Part shown: positions 10,531-19,510 of the stretch, in pieces
How positions within the stretch are numbered: the first letter of the stretch is position 1
Layout: each line of letters begins with the position of its first letter
From: JACCZX01 sp963807155
GTDB taxonomy: Bacteria > Pseudomonadota > Gammaproteobacteria > Burkholderiales > Burkholderiaceae_F
DNA: 64,000 bases
Assembly: GCA_963807155.1 (NCBI GenBank)
Contig: CAWEAZ010000029.1
Span: forward strand, 186,001 to 250,000
Reading direction: 5' to 3'
The notes under the pieces: generated by a model
What the model was told of the DNA's origin: nothing
Databases searched by the model: none
The model's input: only the letters and a program-made list of their open reading frames with translations
Made by a program: the position numbers and the translations under genes

Positions 10531-11526
10531 GTGTTTTCCAACGGTTCGAAGGTCTTCCTGCGCAAATGGATGCCCTTGGCGATTAGCGTACTGGCGCTTG
10601 TTGCCGTGTTTTCGTTGGCAGACCTGCGAGCATTTCGTGGTCTCGCTTCGCGTATGCAATGGGATCGGCTGCCGTTGATTACGCTCGCTGTGCTCGGCAC
10701 TGTCATTGCCTTTGGATGGCGCTGGCGCACGCTGATGCTCGAGGCGCTGTCGATGCAGCGCGCAGTGATTATCGCCGCGTTAGGGCTCGGTGGTAACCAT
10801 ATTCTTCCGTTACGTGGTGGTGACGCGCTCCGCGTGCTGCTCTCTGCGCGCGGTCCAAAGGCGCCGTCGATTCATGCCGGCGTATCAGCGCTGGCGCTGG
10901 AAAAGGTGTTCGATCTGATTGCGGTTGCGGCGTTCGGGCTCGCGTCAACTGCGGCGCTCGTTGCGCCGACGGCCGATAAGGGTCAAATCAACGTAGTAGG
11001 TATCGCGGTCTCGATCCTTGTGGTCGCAACGGGTGCCCTGTTGACTGCACGTTCCGGCTTGATGATCCGAGCATTTCGCACGTTTGCACGCACGGTCGGA
11101 CTATCTTCCCGGCTTTACCGGCACTTACTGCGCCCGTTGCACTACCTGCGCGAGACCGCCAGTCCGGGCCGAGTCGTCATTCTGCTGATCGAAACCGCCG
11201 TCATCTGGCTGGTGCTCTATGTCATTGCTTATCTGGCCATCGCACAGTTGGTCGGTATCAGCCTAAGCATTGCCGAGGTCATGGTCCTGCTATTCGCAGC
11301 AGCGCTAGGGCTGGCAATCCCCGCCGCCCCCTCGGGAATCGGGACCTTTCACGCCGCCGTAGTTTCCGCGTTTGTATTACTTGGGAAACCAGCATCGGAA
11401 GGCCTGGTATTGGCGGTGGCGATTCACGGCATATTTTTCATCGGCTACTGTGCGAGTGGGGCGATGGCGCTGGCGTTCGCATCGCATCAGTTAGGGCCGC
11501 TACGAGTTCGCCGAGAAATCGGTTGA
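10531..11526 (+). CDS. Flippase-like membrane protein (LPG_synthase_TM / UPF0104 family)
   Basis: About 331 residues from the GTG at 10531 (or 319 from the ATG at 10570), with many membrane segments. The family motifs GGNHILPLRGGDALRVLLSA, ALEKVFDLIAVAAF and AIPAAPSGIGTFHAAVVSAF are clear. Proteins of this type occur near glycolipid and polysaccharide genes and are thought to move or modify lipid-linked substrates; no specific reaction can be assigned. It starts 17 bases after wzm, so it is probably co-transcribed with rfbC and wzm. It is convergent with the next gene, only 7 bases apart. No C-terminal aminoacyl-transfer domain is present, so it is not a full MprF. Confidence 0.8.
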   Translation: MFSNGSKVFLRKWMPLAISVLALVAVFSLADLRAFRGLASRMQWDRLPLITLAVLGTVIAFGWRWRTLMLEALSMQRAVIIAALGLGGNHILPLRGGDALRVLLSARGPKAPSIHAGVSALALEKVFDLIAVAAFGLASTAALVAPTADKGQINVVGIAVSILVVATGALLTARSGLMIRAFRTFARTVGLSSRLYRHLLRPLHYLRETASPGRVVILLIETAVIWLVLYVIAYLAIAQLVGISLSIAEVMVLLFAAALGLAIPAAPSGIGTFHAAVVSAFVLLGKPASEGLVLAVAIHGIFFIGYCASGAMALAFASHQLGPLRVRREIG

Positions 11527-11533
11527 AGCCTCT

Positions 11534-12418
11534 CTAGCTTCCGATCCCATACCTACGAATTGCCTCGAACGTCTCGCCGGCATGGCTTGGCGACGAAACA
11601 CCGACCACAACTGAACGGATGTTCGGGACCGTCGCGAGATAGGCGTAAGCCTCATCGGGCTTCAGGAATCCGGACGCAAGGGTGCCCATTGCCATTACCT
11701 CGGGGCTATGCACCTGCATCGCTTGTTCACACGCCTCGCGCGAAGGATTCATGTGAAACCCGGTCTTGTTGAAATGCGTCATCACGACCGGCGGCGGCAG
11801 TTGCCACTCTCTAAACGAGCTACACAGCAACGGCAAGTTCTTCGTCGCGAAAGCACCGTCAGCTCCGTGAGCTGCTTTGATCTCTTCAATGTAGAACGCA
11901 AATACCTCACGCAAACGTAGCGCAAGCAAAAGATCGGTCAAAACATCGTGAAGAAAAACCGCCCCCACGTCGAGACCCCGAAACATCTTGAGCTCGAGTC
12001 GAACCAATGCACTGATCATTGCCAGCAGGTCCTTGGTGACAACACCCTTTGCAACCTGCCAACCCATCGAGAATTTTTCTCGTAACGTTGTTTGCGACAG
12101 AGCTTCGAACGCCACGTTGACGAGCCCTACTTCGTTTGCCCGAGTGATGTACTTCTGCGCATACGGCAGTAACGGGTAGAGAGTTAGCCGCTGCGCAAGC
12201 CTGGCTTCCGCTCGCAGTAAGTCGCAAACGCCCTCTGCGCGATCGTGGGTCGACATCATCATGCCGCCTGCGCCCATCTCTACCGACGCTGAAACCACGT
12301 CGAGAATTCTGCTGGGCTCCGCAAAGAAGGCCGCGCGTTCCGCGCCGCGCGCTGCGGAAAGGTGGTCGACGCCGAAGAATGCGTTGTGACCGAGAACGAT
12401 TGGAACGAGGCGCGTCAT
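11534..12418 (-). CDS. Uncharacterised protein, probably TIM-barrel and aldo/keto reductase-like
   Basis: Intact, 294 residues, no signal peptide or membrane segment. Suggestive features are VLGHNAFFGVDHLS at the start, a GGMMMSTHDRA strand-loop, GLVNVAFEALSQTT, VVMTHFNKTGFHMNPS and a C-terminal NIRSVVVGVSSPSHAGETFE resembling the cofactor-phosphate end of aldo/keto reductases. The canonical Asp-Tyr-Lys-His tetrad is not obvious. Its start overlaps the stop of the upstream Gfo/Idh/MocA gene (ATGA), so the two products probably act in the same sugar-modifying step. It is the last gene of the six-gene unit 11.5-19.4 kb. Function unknown. Confidence 0.7.
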   Translation of the reverse strand: MTRLVPIVLGHNAFFGVDHLSAARGAERAAFFAEPSRILDVVSASVEMGAGGMMMSTHDRAEGVCDLLRAEARLAQRLTLYPLLPYAQKYITRANEVGLVNVAFEALSQTTLREKFSMGWQVAKGVVTKDLLAMISALVRLELKMFRGLDVGAVFLHDVLTDLLLALRLREVFAFYIEEIKAAHGADGAFATKNLPLLCSSFREWQLPPPVVMTHFNKTGFHMNPSREACEQAMQVHSPEVMAMGTLASGFLKPDEAYAYLATVPNIRSVVVGVSSPSHAGETFEAIRRYGIGS

Positions 12419-13470
12419 GTTTGCATCGCCACCGGTTTAACGGTAATGCCGTTTGCGTCGGCAGAGCGGTAAATGGCATCGACCACCAACTGCACCGCCT
12501 GAGCCGAAGCCACATCGCACTCAATCCTCGGCCCCGATCTGATTGCGGCAACAAACTTTTCCATCTGAATTGTGTACTGCGGGCCGCCGATATCGACCGA
12601 AACACCCCGGTAGAGATCCGGCTTGCGCCAGCTTGACCATCCCTCGGCAAACGACGCAAATGGCTTGTCGAGAAAGAGTCTTACGTGATCGTCATCCACG
12701 TCCAGCGTGCCGTTGACCCCTTGCACATGGATCGAGATCGTCGGAGTTCGGTAGTGGCGTGCGGACCATGAAGCATCGAGATAGCCGAGCAACCCACTGC
12801 GAAAACGCAAGACCGCATGGCAATAGTCTTCGACTCCTGTCGAGTAAAGCGCACCGGTTCTCCCATTGACGTCCTCAACTTCGCCGAACATCCACAACAG
12901 CTTGTCGATGACGTGTGTGTTTTGAGTGATCAATACACCGCCACCCGATACATTCTTGTCGTAGCGCCATCCTTTGCCAGGCTTGAACAGCTGACCGATG
13001 TACATACTCGACCGAAGCATCTGCAACTTTCCCAGAGCGCCGCTGGCAACGATTTCTTTTGCTTTGGCGAAGGTGTCGATATAGCGACCCATGTAGCCAA
13101 CCATATTGACAACGGGGCGCGCGCGCAGCGCCTCGATCAAGGGGCGCGCTTGCGCGCCGCTTACAGACAGCGGCTTCTCGATAAAGATTGGCACACCTGC
13201 CGCTACGCAATCGACAGCGATCGGAACGTGCAGCTGAGTAGGCGTTGCGATGAGTGCGGCATCTATCCCGCCGTCCCTCAACAGAACTCGATAATCGTTG
13301 TATGTACGCACGTCGGGCATGTAAGCCTTCAGTGCATCAAGCATCATCGGAGTACTGTCGACTACGGCGGTGAGCCGAGCGCCAGGCACAGCGTTGGCGA
13401 GCGCGGCATGCAACAGACCAAGCTTGCCGAAGCCGATAACAGCAATACGCAACGGCTCAACAGCGGACAT
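12415..13470 (-). CDS. Gfo/Idh/MocA-family oxidoreductase
   Basis: NAD(P)-dependent sugar or sugar-nucleotide dehydrogenase, intact at about 351 residues from ATG 13470. The N-terminal Rossmann motif is AVIGFGKLGLLHAALA. The family EKP motif (PIFIEKPLSVSG) is present and is followed by an alpha/beta domain. The region GKGWRYDKNVSGGGVLITQN resembles inositol and UDP-N-acetylhexosamine dehydrogenases. It overlaps the GT2 stop region upstream by codon spacing and overlaps the next gene by four bases. The substrate is unknown; a nucleotide hexuronate or amino sugar made by the neighbouring AlgD-like and AsnB-like enzymes is a reasonable guess. Confidence 0.85.
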   Translation of the reverse strand: MSAVEPLRIAVIGFGKLGLLHAALANAVPGARLTAVVDSTPMMLDALKAYMPDVRTYNDYRVLLRDGGIDAALIATPTQLHVPIAVDCVAAGVPIFIEKPLSVSGAQARPLIEALRARPVVNMVGYMGRYIDTFAKAKEIVASGALGKLQMLRSSMYIGQLFKPGKGWRYDKNVSGGGVLITQNTHVIDKLLWMFGEVEDVNGRTGALYSTGVEDYCHAVLRFRSGLLGYLDASWSARHYRTPTISIHVQGVNGTLDVDDDHVRLFLDKPFASFAEGWSSWRKPDLYRGVSVDIGGPQYTIQMEKFVAAIRSGPRIECDVASAQAVQLVVDAIYRSADANGITVKPVAMQT

Positions 13471-13474
13471 GCGG

Positions 13475-14467
13475 CTACTCTGCAATCTCTTCGAGCAGCA
13501 CGGTCTCTTCCGCGGGTTGAACCAGAGGAATCATGCGACGAGTCAACGACTCGTTGCGGTCGACATTGCGTTTGATTTGTTTCAGTAATTGAAGCACGAA
13601 ACCGAAAAAGAAAAGCTGCAATCCGCTCATAACGAGTAGCGCAACCAATAGCAGGCCCGGTACGCGGCTACCGATATTAAGTAGGCCTACCTGAGCCAAT
13701 ATGATTGCGAAGTACAAAACGCCTCCGACCATCGAAAGTAAGCCGGCGGAATATAGAAGTCGCAAATGCTGCCCTGACCGCAGAATCAGTATCGGCAGCG
13801 TGTACAGAATGTATTTTGGGATCGAGCCGACCACTCTTGAAGACCCATGTTCTCGCTTGCGCCAGACACTCGCGATCTCGGTCACCCGATAGCCCTTTTC
13901 GACTGCGTCCAGAATCGATTCCTGCACATAGGTCTGCGTGCCTAGAAGATCGAGATCGGCGGCGACTTCCGGCCGCATCGCTCTGATACCGCCGTGACTG
14001 TCAGTTAACGGCAGACCCGTCTGCGCTCTGAGAAAAGCCGACAAAACGCGGGTGCCAAAGCGGTTGATCCAACGGTACGGATACTTGACGAGACCCCGAT
14101 CGAGAAAGCGTGACCCAAGGACAAGGTCCGCCTCGTCACGTTCGATCGGCGCGAGGAAGCGCTTGATTTCTGCAACGGCATCGGCTTGTCCGTCACCATC
14201 CACAGCAACGATCACATCCGGAGCGAGCCGAGCCGCCGCCTTCAGGCCTCGATACATCGCGACCCCCAGACCCTCTCCTCCTCCAGGAACCACTACAGCA
14301 CCTAGCTCTCGTGCGACACGACGAGTGCGGTCAGACGAGTCATCTGCCAGCACAATGTCGATGTCGTTATAACGTGTGCCGACAAAACCGCTGCGTATCT
14401 CGGCAATCACGCGGGCGATCGACTGCTCTTCATTTCGTGTTGGAATCACAACAGCAGCGCGGGGCAC
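13475..14467 (-). CDS. Membrane-associated GT2 glycosyltransferase (polyprenyl-phosphate type)
   Basis: Intact, 330 residues. GT-A fold with VVIPTRNEEQSIARVI, nucleotide-binding DIVLADDSSDRT and a VAVDGDGQADAV region carrying the metal-binding acidic residues, then GSRFLDRG. The C-terminal third has two hydrophobic segments (AGLLSMVGGVLYFAIILAQV and VPGLLLVALLVMSGLQLFFF). This layout matches DPM1/ArnC-type enzymes that load a sugar on a polyprenyl phosphate. It lies 4 bases upstream of the Gfo/Idh/MocA gene. A lipid-linked uronic acid donor would suit the surrounding AlgD-like and AsnB-like genes, but this is inference. Confidence 0.87.
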   Translation of the reverse strand: MPRAAVVIPTRNEEQSIARVIAEIRSGFVGTRYNDIDIVLADDSSDRTRRVARELGAVVVPGGGEGLGVAMYRGLKAAARLAPDVIVAVDGDGQADAVAEIKRFLAPIERDEADLVLGSRFLDRGLVKYPYRWINRFGTRVLSAFLRAQTGLPLTDSHGGIRAMRPEVAADLDLLGTQTYVQESILDAVEKGYRVTEIASVWRKREHGSSRVVGSIPKYILYTLPILILRSGQHLRLLYSAGLLSMVGGVLYFAIILAQVGLLNIGSRVPGLLLVALLVMSGLQLFFFGFVLQLLKQIKRNVDRNESLTRRMIPLVQPAEETVLLEEIAE

Positions 14468-14506
14468 CTCAGATTCTCCTCTTTGCGAGCCTAACGGCCG
14501 TCTCCG

Positions 14507-16150
14507 TCATGCCAACGCGTCGCTAAGTTTAATCAAGTAGGTCAATTCGACCTGGCCCGCCTTGCGCAAAGTCTCGACGTCGGCCTGCGAAATCGCAAAA
14601 TGATCCGACTCGTCACACAATGGCTCAAATCGCGCCGAGGGGCTATGGATTCCTATCTCCGTCTGGCGCGACAACGTAATCAGCTCATTTGGGCGATCGA
14701 TCACTATCGTGTCGCGGATCTCGATGAAATCTTCGCCAATCACTAACCGCCGCGTCAGTTGGCCGCCAAAGCGCGCGCGTCCACGGATCATGCGTGCCTT
14801 GATAGTCGTGGAAAACAAAGATGCCAGGCCGGGGACTGCAAGGAGGCGAGTGAACACCGCAAAAATTGGGCTCCATCGCTCGAGAGGCTTTTGGTCGACG
14901 ACTTCGCGAAAGTGCGCATTGTATTCATCCGCACGATGCGACGCTTCGATGTCCGACCAAATTGCAGTTGCATAGCGTCGCCCGTTGCGTACACGCACCG
15001 AGTAACCCAGGTGATACAGAAAACTGCGACCGCGTCCGGCGAGCGCTATCGCGCCGCCCAGGTGCCGGCTGGCATGAACCGAGCCGCCGCTAAGACGCGT
15101 TACACGAAAACCGGATTTGTCGAAATTGGCCGATTGCAGGCTCTGAGGCGCAGATGACTGCGGCAAGATTCCAGCAACTGACGCCGCGAGCGCGAACTGT
15201 GGAAAGTAAAAGTACGCGAAGTAGCGGTCATCGACGCTTTCGGGCCCTTGCAGCCGACGCTCCCGATGGGCGTTACGGAACTTCCAGGCGAGTTGGGCTG
15301 AAACGGCATTTGACGATGCAAAATATTCCGCGCCGAATGCGAAGCAATGGCTAGTGCCGCGGCTACCGAGTCTTCCCGGTAAACAAGAGTTGTCCGCCAC
15401 ATTGCACAAAATAAATTGCGCGAGCGGCTTTGCCATTTCTGCAGCACCTAAAAAGCCATACTGATGCGCGCCCGCCAGCAAGTCGAGAGCGAGCGTCGAG
15501 TAGCCGAGATCGGCGCCGCCGTATTCAGGAAACCACCCTTCCGAGGACTGCGTTGCCTTCAGGCGCTCGTAGTGAGTCTCCGCTGCAGCACGCCAGACAT
15601 CAGTGTTCGTCAGACGGCTTGTGCACCAAAGCGCGAGCGCGGCAGCCAAGTTTTGGTTCATCACGGTCGGATGAAAGCGGCGTGAGAGCCAATGCGCAGC
15701 TCGCTCCAGGGCGACAAGCGTTGCTTGTCGTTCCTCGCCGGGAACGGCACCTCCAAGCAGAAGAAGAGCCTGGGCCGCACCGGCCGCAGTAAACGCGGTC
15801 GCACAGTAACTTCGCTCGTTGCGGTACCACTCGTCAAACGACCCGTCTCGATGCTGGACTGCGGTCCAGCGTGCAAGCGTTGCGCGAGCGAGTAGACCGA
15901 GTTGCTCGCGTTCCGTGCGTGACAGTGACTCGTTGGTAGCCAATGCGGAAAATCCCAGCATCAACTGTTGCCAGGCGGCACCGGGGAAATCCACGATGGT
16001 CCGGTAGTACCAGAACACTCGATCACACGACCCAAAGCTCGGCGATGAGTCATCGCGGTCAACGAGTCCACGCGCTCGATCGAGGCAGCGCTCCACCTGT
16101 TCGAGGTAAGGCGAAACGCCCCCGGCGTTCTCCGATACCGCCTTAGTCAT
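14507..16150 (-). CDS. Uncharacterised alpha/alpha-toroid protein, heparinase/epimerase-like
   Basis: Intact, about 547 residues from ATG 16150, which overlaps the asnB stop (ATGA). An upstream in-frame ATG exists but lies inside asnB. The first 330 residues show repeated helical pairs with aromatic residues (WYYRTIVDFPGAAWQQL, EGWFPEYGGADLGYSTLALD), typical of toroid polysaccharide lyases and epimerases. The last 200 residues look beta-rich (RFGGQLTRRLVIGEDFIEIR), as in heparinase II/III proteins. There is no signal peptide, so it should act in the cytoplasm, which is odd for a lyase. It may act on a lipid-linked or nucleotide uronic acid. No family could be named with certainty. Confidence 0.7.
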   Translation of the reverse strand: MTKAVSENAGGVSPYLEQVERCLDRARGLVDRDDSSPSFGSCDRVFWYYRTIVDFPGAAWQQLMLGFSALATNESLSRTEREQLGLLARATLARWTAVQHRDGSFDEWYRNERSYCATAFTAAGAAQALLLLGGAVPGEERQATLVALERAAHWLSRRFHPTVMNQNLAAALALWCTSRLTNTDVWRAAAETHYERLKATQSSEGWFPEYGGADLGYSTLALDLLAGAHQYGFLGAAEMAKPLAQFILCNVADNSCLPGRLGSRGTSHCFAFGAEYFASSNAVSAQLAWKFRNAHRERRLQGPESVDDRYFAYFYFPQFALAASVAGILPQSSAPQSLQSANFDKSGFRVTRLSGGSVHASRHLGGAIALAGRGRSFLYHLGYSVRVRNGRRYATAIWSDIEASHRADEYNAHFREVVDQKPLERWSPIFAVFTRLLAVPGLASLFSTTIKARMIRGRARFGGQLTRRLVIGEDFIEIRDTIVIDRPNELITLSRQTEIGIHSPSARFEPLCDESDHFAISQADVETLRKAGQVELTYLIKLSDALA

Positions 16151-18003
16151 AGAGCCGGCTGCCGGCCGGCGAGCCACATGTGAAGCCCCATCATCGCTAC
16201 GAGTCTTTTTGAAGCAATGAAATCGCCAGCTGCAAACTCCTTGATGCAGCGCTTCACAAAGCCCGTGCGCAGCAGTCCGTACTTTTTGACCACGCCGTCG
16301 GAAAGCCAATCCTTCGCCAGAGCCAGAGTCTCGTCGCGATACATTTGCTCGAGGGGCAAATGAAACGCGATCTTCTTGCGGGCGAAATGTTCAACGCCCT
16401 CTTGCTTTAGGACCTCTCGCAGCAGAACCTTATTGCCAGAACGTGACAAGACGAGCGAGTCCGGCATCGTCGCCAGACAGTCATAAATGCGCGGATCCAA
16501 GTAAGGCACACGCGCTTCCAACCCATGCGCCATGCTGAGTTGATCCATCTTGTTCAGGATTTGATTCGGGAGCCAGTTCGTCACGCCTTGAAGCATCAGT
16601 CCCGAAAGTGACAGATCGTGATCAGCCCCGTTTGCAATCGGCGCTGAAAACGTCGTCGCCTCAGCGATTTCCGAATCGGCAATGATGCTGGTGGCTATAC
16701 GAAACGCCTGCGCTGGCCTGCCGGCGGCGCCGAGCAGCTGCGTTACCTTTTCACGACCGTTCGCGCCAAGTGACGCTTCGTAGTGAAAGAACCGATCGAG
16801 GATCGATATCGGCACGTAACGCAGCAGCGGCGCAAACAGCCGAACTGCGGGGGCTGCAACGGCGAGCTTATCAAGGGCTCGCAACGGCGGAACGTGAACG
16901 TAACCGCCAAACAGCTCGTCCGCACCTTCGCCGGTCAGCACAACCTTGCGCTGTCGTGCAGCCTCCCTGCACAGGTTATAGGTCGGCAGGATGATGGCGT
17001 CACCGACTGGGGTGTCCATACACGCCATTGCATCAGGCAACTGTCGCAACGGGCAATCAGCATCCAAATGCGCGACTACTTGTTCGGCACCGTAGCGCTT
17101 AGCAACAGCGTTCGCAGCGGCTGTTTCATCCGCGTGATCGCCAATGGAAAATGTAAATGCGAGCGGCGGCTTAGGCGAGTGCCGCGCAGCGAAGTGCATC
17201 ACGGCCGATGAATCGATACCACCTGATAAGAGCACACCCATCGGAACATCTGAGCGGAGCTGCTCCGTCACTGACACGTCGAGCAGACGATGCAACTCGG
17301 TGACCCATTCGGAAACTTGCAACTTATCGCCTGGCGTACGCCGCGCCGGTTTCCAGAACGGTTTTATTTCGAGGCGTCCTTCGCGCCAGCGCGCCCAGTG
17401 CCCAGCCGGAAACTGTTTAACGCCTCGATAAAACGGACGTCCATCGGGAACGTAGCGAAACTGCAAATAGTCGCGGACGGCGTCAAGCGATAGTCCGTCG
17501 TCGACTTCAGGGTGCGCGGCGACCGCGCGTGCAGTCGACGAGAAAACCAGACCGCCCGGTGTTTCAGCGTAGTAAAGCGGTTTGATCCCGAAATGGTCGC
17601 GTGCGAGATAGAGTGAGCCGTCGTCCGCATCGTGCAGCGCGAACGCGAACATTCCGTTCAGCCGCCGAAAGAAATCGGTCCCGAAGCTTGCGAATCCAAG
17701 CGGCAGCAACTCAGTATCCGAATGACCCAGCAGGCGCTGACCCGCACCCTCGATCGAATCGCGCAACTCCTGATAGTTATAGATTTCGCCGTTATAGGTG
17801 ACCGCAAGTCGTCCATCCGCTCGCGTCATCGGCTGGTCACCGGTCGCCGTGAGGTCAACGATGGCGAGCCGTGTATGGCAAAGAACAACACCGCTGCGCT
17901 CAAGTATTCCCTCGCTGTCGGGCCCACGATTGCGGAGCAGTTCCAGCATGCGCGCGCTCAATTCGGGCCGCGCGTGACCGGTATAGCCGCCGATTCCACA
18001 CAT
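16147..18003 (-). CDS. asnB: Glutamine-dependent asparagine synthase-like amidotransferase
   Basis: Intact, 618 residues. The N-terminal Ntn-type glutaminase starts MCGIGGYTGH with catalytic Cys2, followed by NRGPDSEG and TYNGEIYN. The ATP pyrophosphatase loop LSGGIDSS is at residues 259-266. Family members inside polysaccharide loci usually transfer glutamine-derived ammonia to sugar carboxyl groups rather than to aspartate. Here it sits 40 bases downstream of the GDP-mannose 6-dehydrogenase gene and overlaps the toroid gene, so amidation of a mannuronate-type sugar is plausible (inference). A second asnB lies at 34.2-36.0 kb. Confidence 0.9.
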   Translation of the reverse strand: MCGIGGYTGHARPELSARMLELLRNRGPDSEGILERSGVVLCHTRLAIVDLTATGDQPMTRADGRLAVTYNGEIYNYQELRDSIEGAGQRLLGHSDTELLPLGFASFGTDFFRRLNGMFAFALHDADDGSLYLARDHFGIKPLYYAETPGGLVFSSTARAVAAHPEVDDGLSLDAVRDYLQFRYVPDGRPFYRGVKQFPAGHWARWREGRLEIKPFWKPARRTPGDKLQVSEWVTELHRLLDVSVTEQLRSDVPMGVLLSGGIDSSAVMHFAARHSPKPPLAFTFSIGDHADETAAANAVAKRYGAEQVVAHLDADCPLRQLPDAMACMDTPVGDAIILPTYNLCREAARQRKVVLTGEGADELFGGYVHVPPLRALDKLAVAAPAVRLFAPLLRYVPISILDRFFHYEASLGANGREKVTQLLGAAGRPAQAFRIATSIIADSEIAEATTFSAPIANGADHDLSLSGLMLQGVTNWLPNQILNKMDQLSMAHGLEARVPYLDPRIYDCLATMPDSLVLSRSGNKVLLREVLKQEGVEHFARKKIAFHLPLEQMYRDETLALAKDWLSDGVVKKYGLLRTGFVKRCIKEFAAGDFIASKRLVAMMGLHMWLAGRQPAL

Positions 18004-18043
18004 AGATCTTCTTCGTGTCGCCGAGTGTTATTGCGGTATCAGA

Positions 18044-19357
18044 TCACCAGCAGATGCCCTGATATCGACCATCGTTGACCCGATCGTTCGTTACCCTGAC
18101 CAGATCGATGATCGTCTGCTCCGGGCGAGCAATCGAACGAACCTTGCGGAATTCTTCGGCTGGATTACCGATGACGATAACTTCGGCAAACGCGATCACT
18201 TCCTCCATCGAATCGACCATCAGGCGGCTGATGTGCGGGATGCGATTCAGAATGAAATCTCGATTGGCCCCGACCAGTGCGGCAAGGTTGACATTGCGGT
18301 CATAAAGCTTTAGCTCGAGTCCCTTGCCGATCAGCGTTTCGATCAGATGCACCAGCGGGCTCTCTCGCAGATCGTCTGTGCCAGCCTTGAACGAAAACCC
18401 AAGAATGCCCACGCGTCGCTTCTCCGACTCGAGCACCATCTCAATGCCACGTTCAGTATGTATCGCGTTGCTCGGCAGAATCGCGTTCAAGATAGGGACT
18501 TCCACGTCGATCGCCTTCGCTTTGTAGGTGAGCGCACGCAAGTCCTTAGGCAGGCAAGAGCCCCCAAACGCGTAGCCAGGCTTCAGGTAGTAAGGCGACA
18601 GATTGAGCTTTGTGTCCTTGCAAAATATGTCCATCACCTCGTGACTATCGACGTCGAGGCTCTTGCAGATCGATCCGATTTCGTTTGCGAACGCGACTTT
18701 CAATGCGTGCCACGCGTTATCCGTGTACTTGACCATCTCGGCCGTCTCGAGGCTCGTCTTCAGCAACGGCGCCGGTAAGTTCGAATACAAACGCTCGATC
18801 AAGTCCGCGGAAAACTGATCGATCGCCCCGATCACTGTTTTCGGCGGATTGCGATAATCCCAAACGGCGGAGCCTTCGCGCAAGAACTCAGGGTTGATGC
18901 ATACGCCGAAATCGACACCGGCACGCAAGCTTGATGCTTGCTCGAGCGCCGGCACGACAGTGCTACGTATCGATCCGGGCAGCATCGTGCTTCGTATCGC
19001 GATCACATGAAACCGCCCCAGGCCCGCAAGGCAGGCTCCTATTTCGTCGCAGACCTTCGCAACGTGCGATAGATCGAGGTTCCCGTTTCGCTGCGACGGA
19101 GTTCCAACGCAGACCAGCGAGAGTTCCGAATTAGCCACCGCGTCTCGCACATCCGTTGTCGCGCGCAAACGTCCGGTAGCCACGGCTTCACTTAGCAGCG
19201 GTCCAATGTCCTTTTCGACGATCGGCGCTGTGCCAGCGTTGATCAGATCGACTTTCGTAATGCTGGTGTCGACACCGATAACGTGATGGCCATCGGCAGA
19301 CAGACACGCCGCTGAAACCGTGCCTACGTAGCCAAGTCCGAATACGCTGATTTTCAT
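18044..19357 (-). CDS. algD: GDP-mannose 6-dehydrogenase
   Basis: Oxidises GDP-mannose to GDP-mannuronic acid with two NAD. Intact, 437 residues. The N-terminal GLGYVGTVSAACLSADGH binds NAD. The catalytic Cys is residue 268 in GGSCLPKDLRAL, the same position as in Pseudomonas AlgD. The stretch VMDIFCKDTKLNLSPYYLKP is characteristic of AlgD rather than of UDP-glucose dehydrogenases. It is the first gene of the minus-strand unit 11.5-19.4 kb. No alginate polymerase or modification genes are present, so the product probably feeds a heteropolymer, not alginate. Confidence 0.9.
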   Translation of the reverse strand: MKISVFGLGYVGTVSAACLSADGHHVIGVDTSITKVDLINAGTAPIVEKDIGPLLSEAVATGRLRATTDVRDAVANSELSLVCVGTPSQRNGNLDLSHVAKVCDEIGACLAGLGRFHVIAIRSTMLPGSIRSTVVPALEQASSLRAGVDFGVCINPEFLREGSAVWDYRNPPKTVIGAIDQFSADLIERLYSNLPAPLLKTSLETAEMVKYTDNAWHALKVAFANEIGSICKSLDVDSHEVMDIFCKDTKLNLSPYYLKPGYAFGGSCLPKDLRALTYKAKAIDVEVPILNAILPSNAIHTERGIEMVLESEKRRVGILGFSFKAGTDDLRESPLVHLIETLIGKGLELKLYDRNVNLAALVGANRDFILNRIPHISRLMVDSMEEVIAFAEVIVIGNPAEEFRKVRSIARPEQTIIDLVRVTNDRVNDGRYQGICW

Positions 19358-19510
19358 TTTTTGGATGGATCAAAATTTCAAATGCTAGTGCTTGGGAAAC
19401 AGCTCGCGCAGGCCGGCAGCAGTGCCACGTCCTTGTGCGTGGACCATGTTACTTTGCGTTTCCGCTAAGCGCTTGCCGTGACCGGATAGCGCGTACTTCT
19501 TGATTGATCA
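19358..19510. promoter_or_regulatory. Divergent intergenic region, algD / methyltransferase
   Basis: This 153-base spacer between two oppositely transcribed units must contain both promoters. It holds short inverted repeats (ccacg and cgtgg around 19425-19442) but no long stem and no consensus promoter that I can defend. It is AT-richer than the flanking genes. Confidence 0.35.

Noticed and set aside
16151..16309. Upstream start for the toroid protein at 16309
   Set aside because: It lies inside asnB and codes a composition unlike a protein N-terminus; ATG 16150 overlaps the asnB stop as ATGA.
18044..19357. An alginate biosynthesis operon, suggested by algD
   Set aside because: No alg8, alg44, epimerase, acetylase or lyase genes are nearby; the neighbours are an amidotransferase and a lipid-sugar GT.
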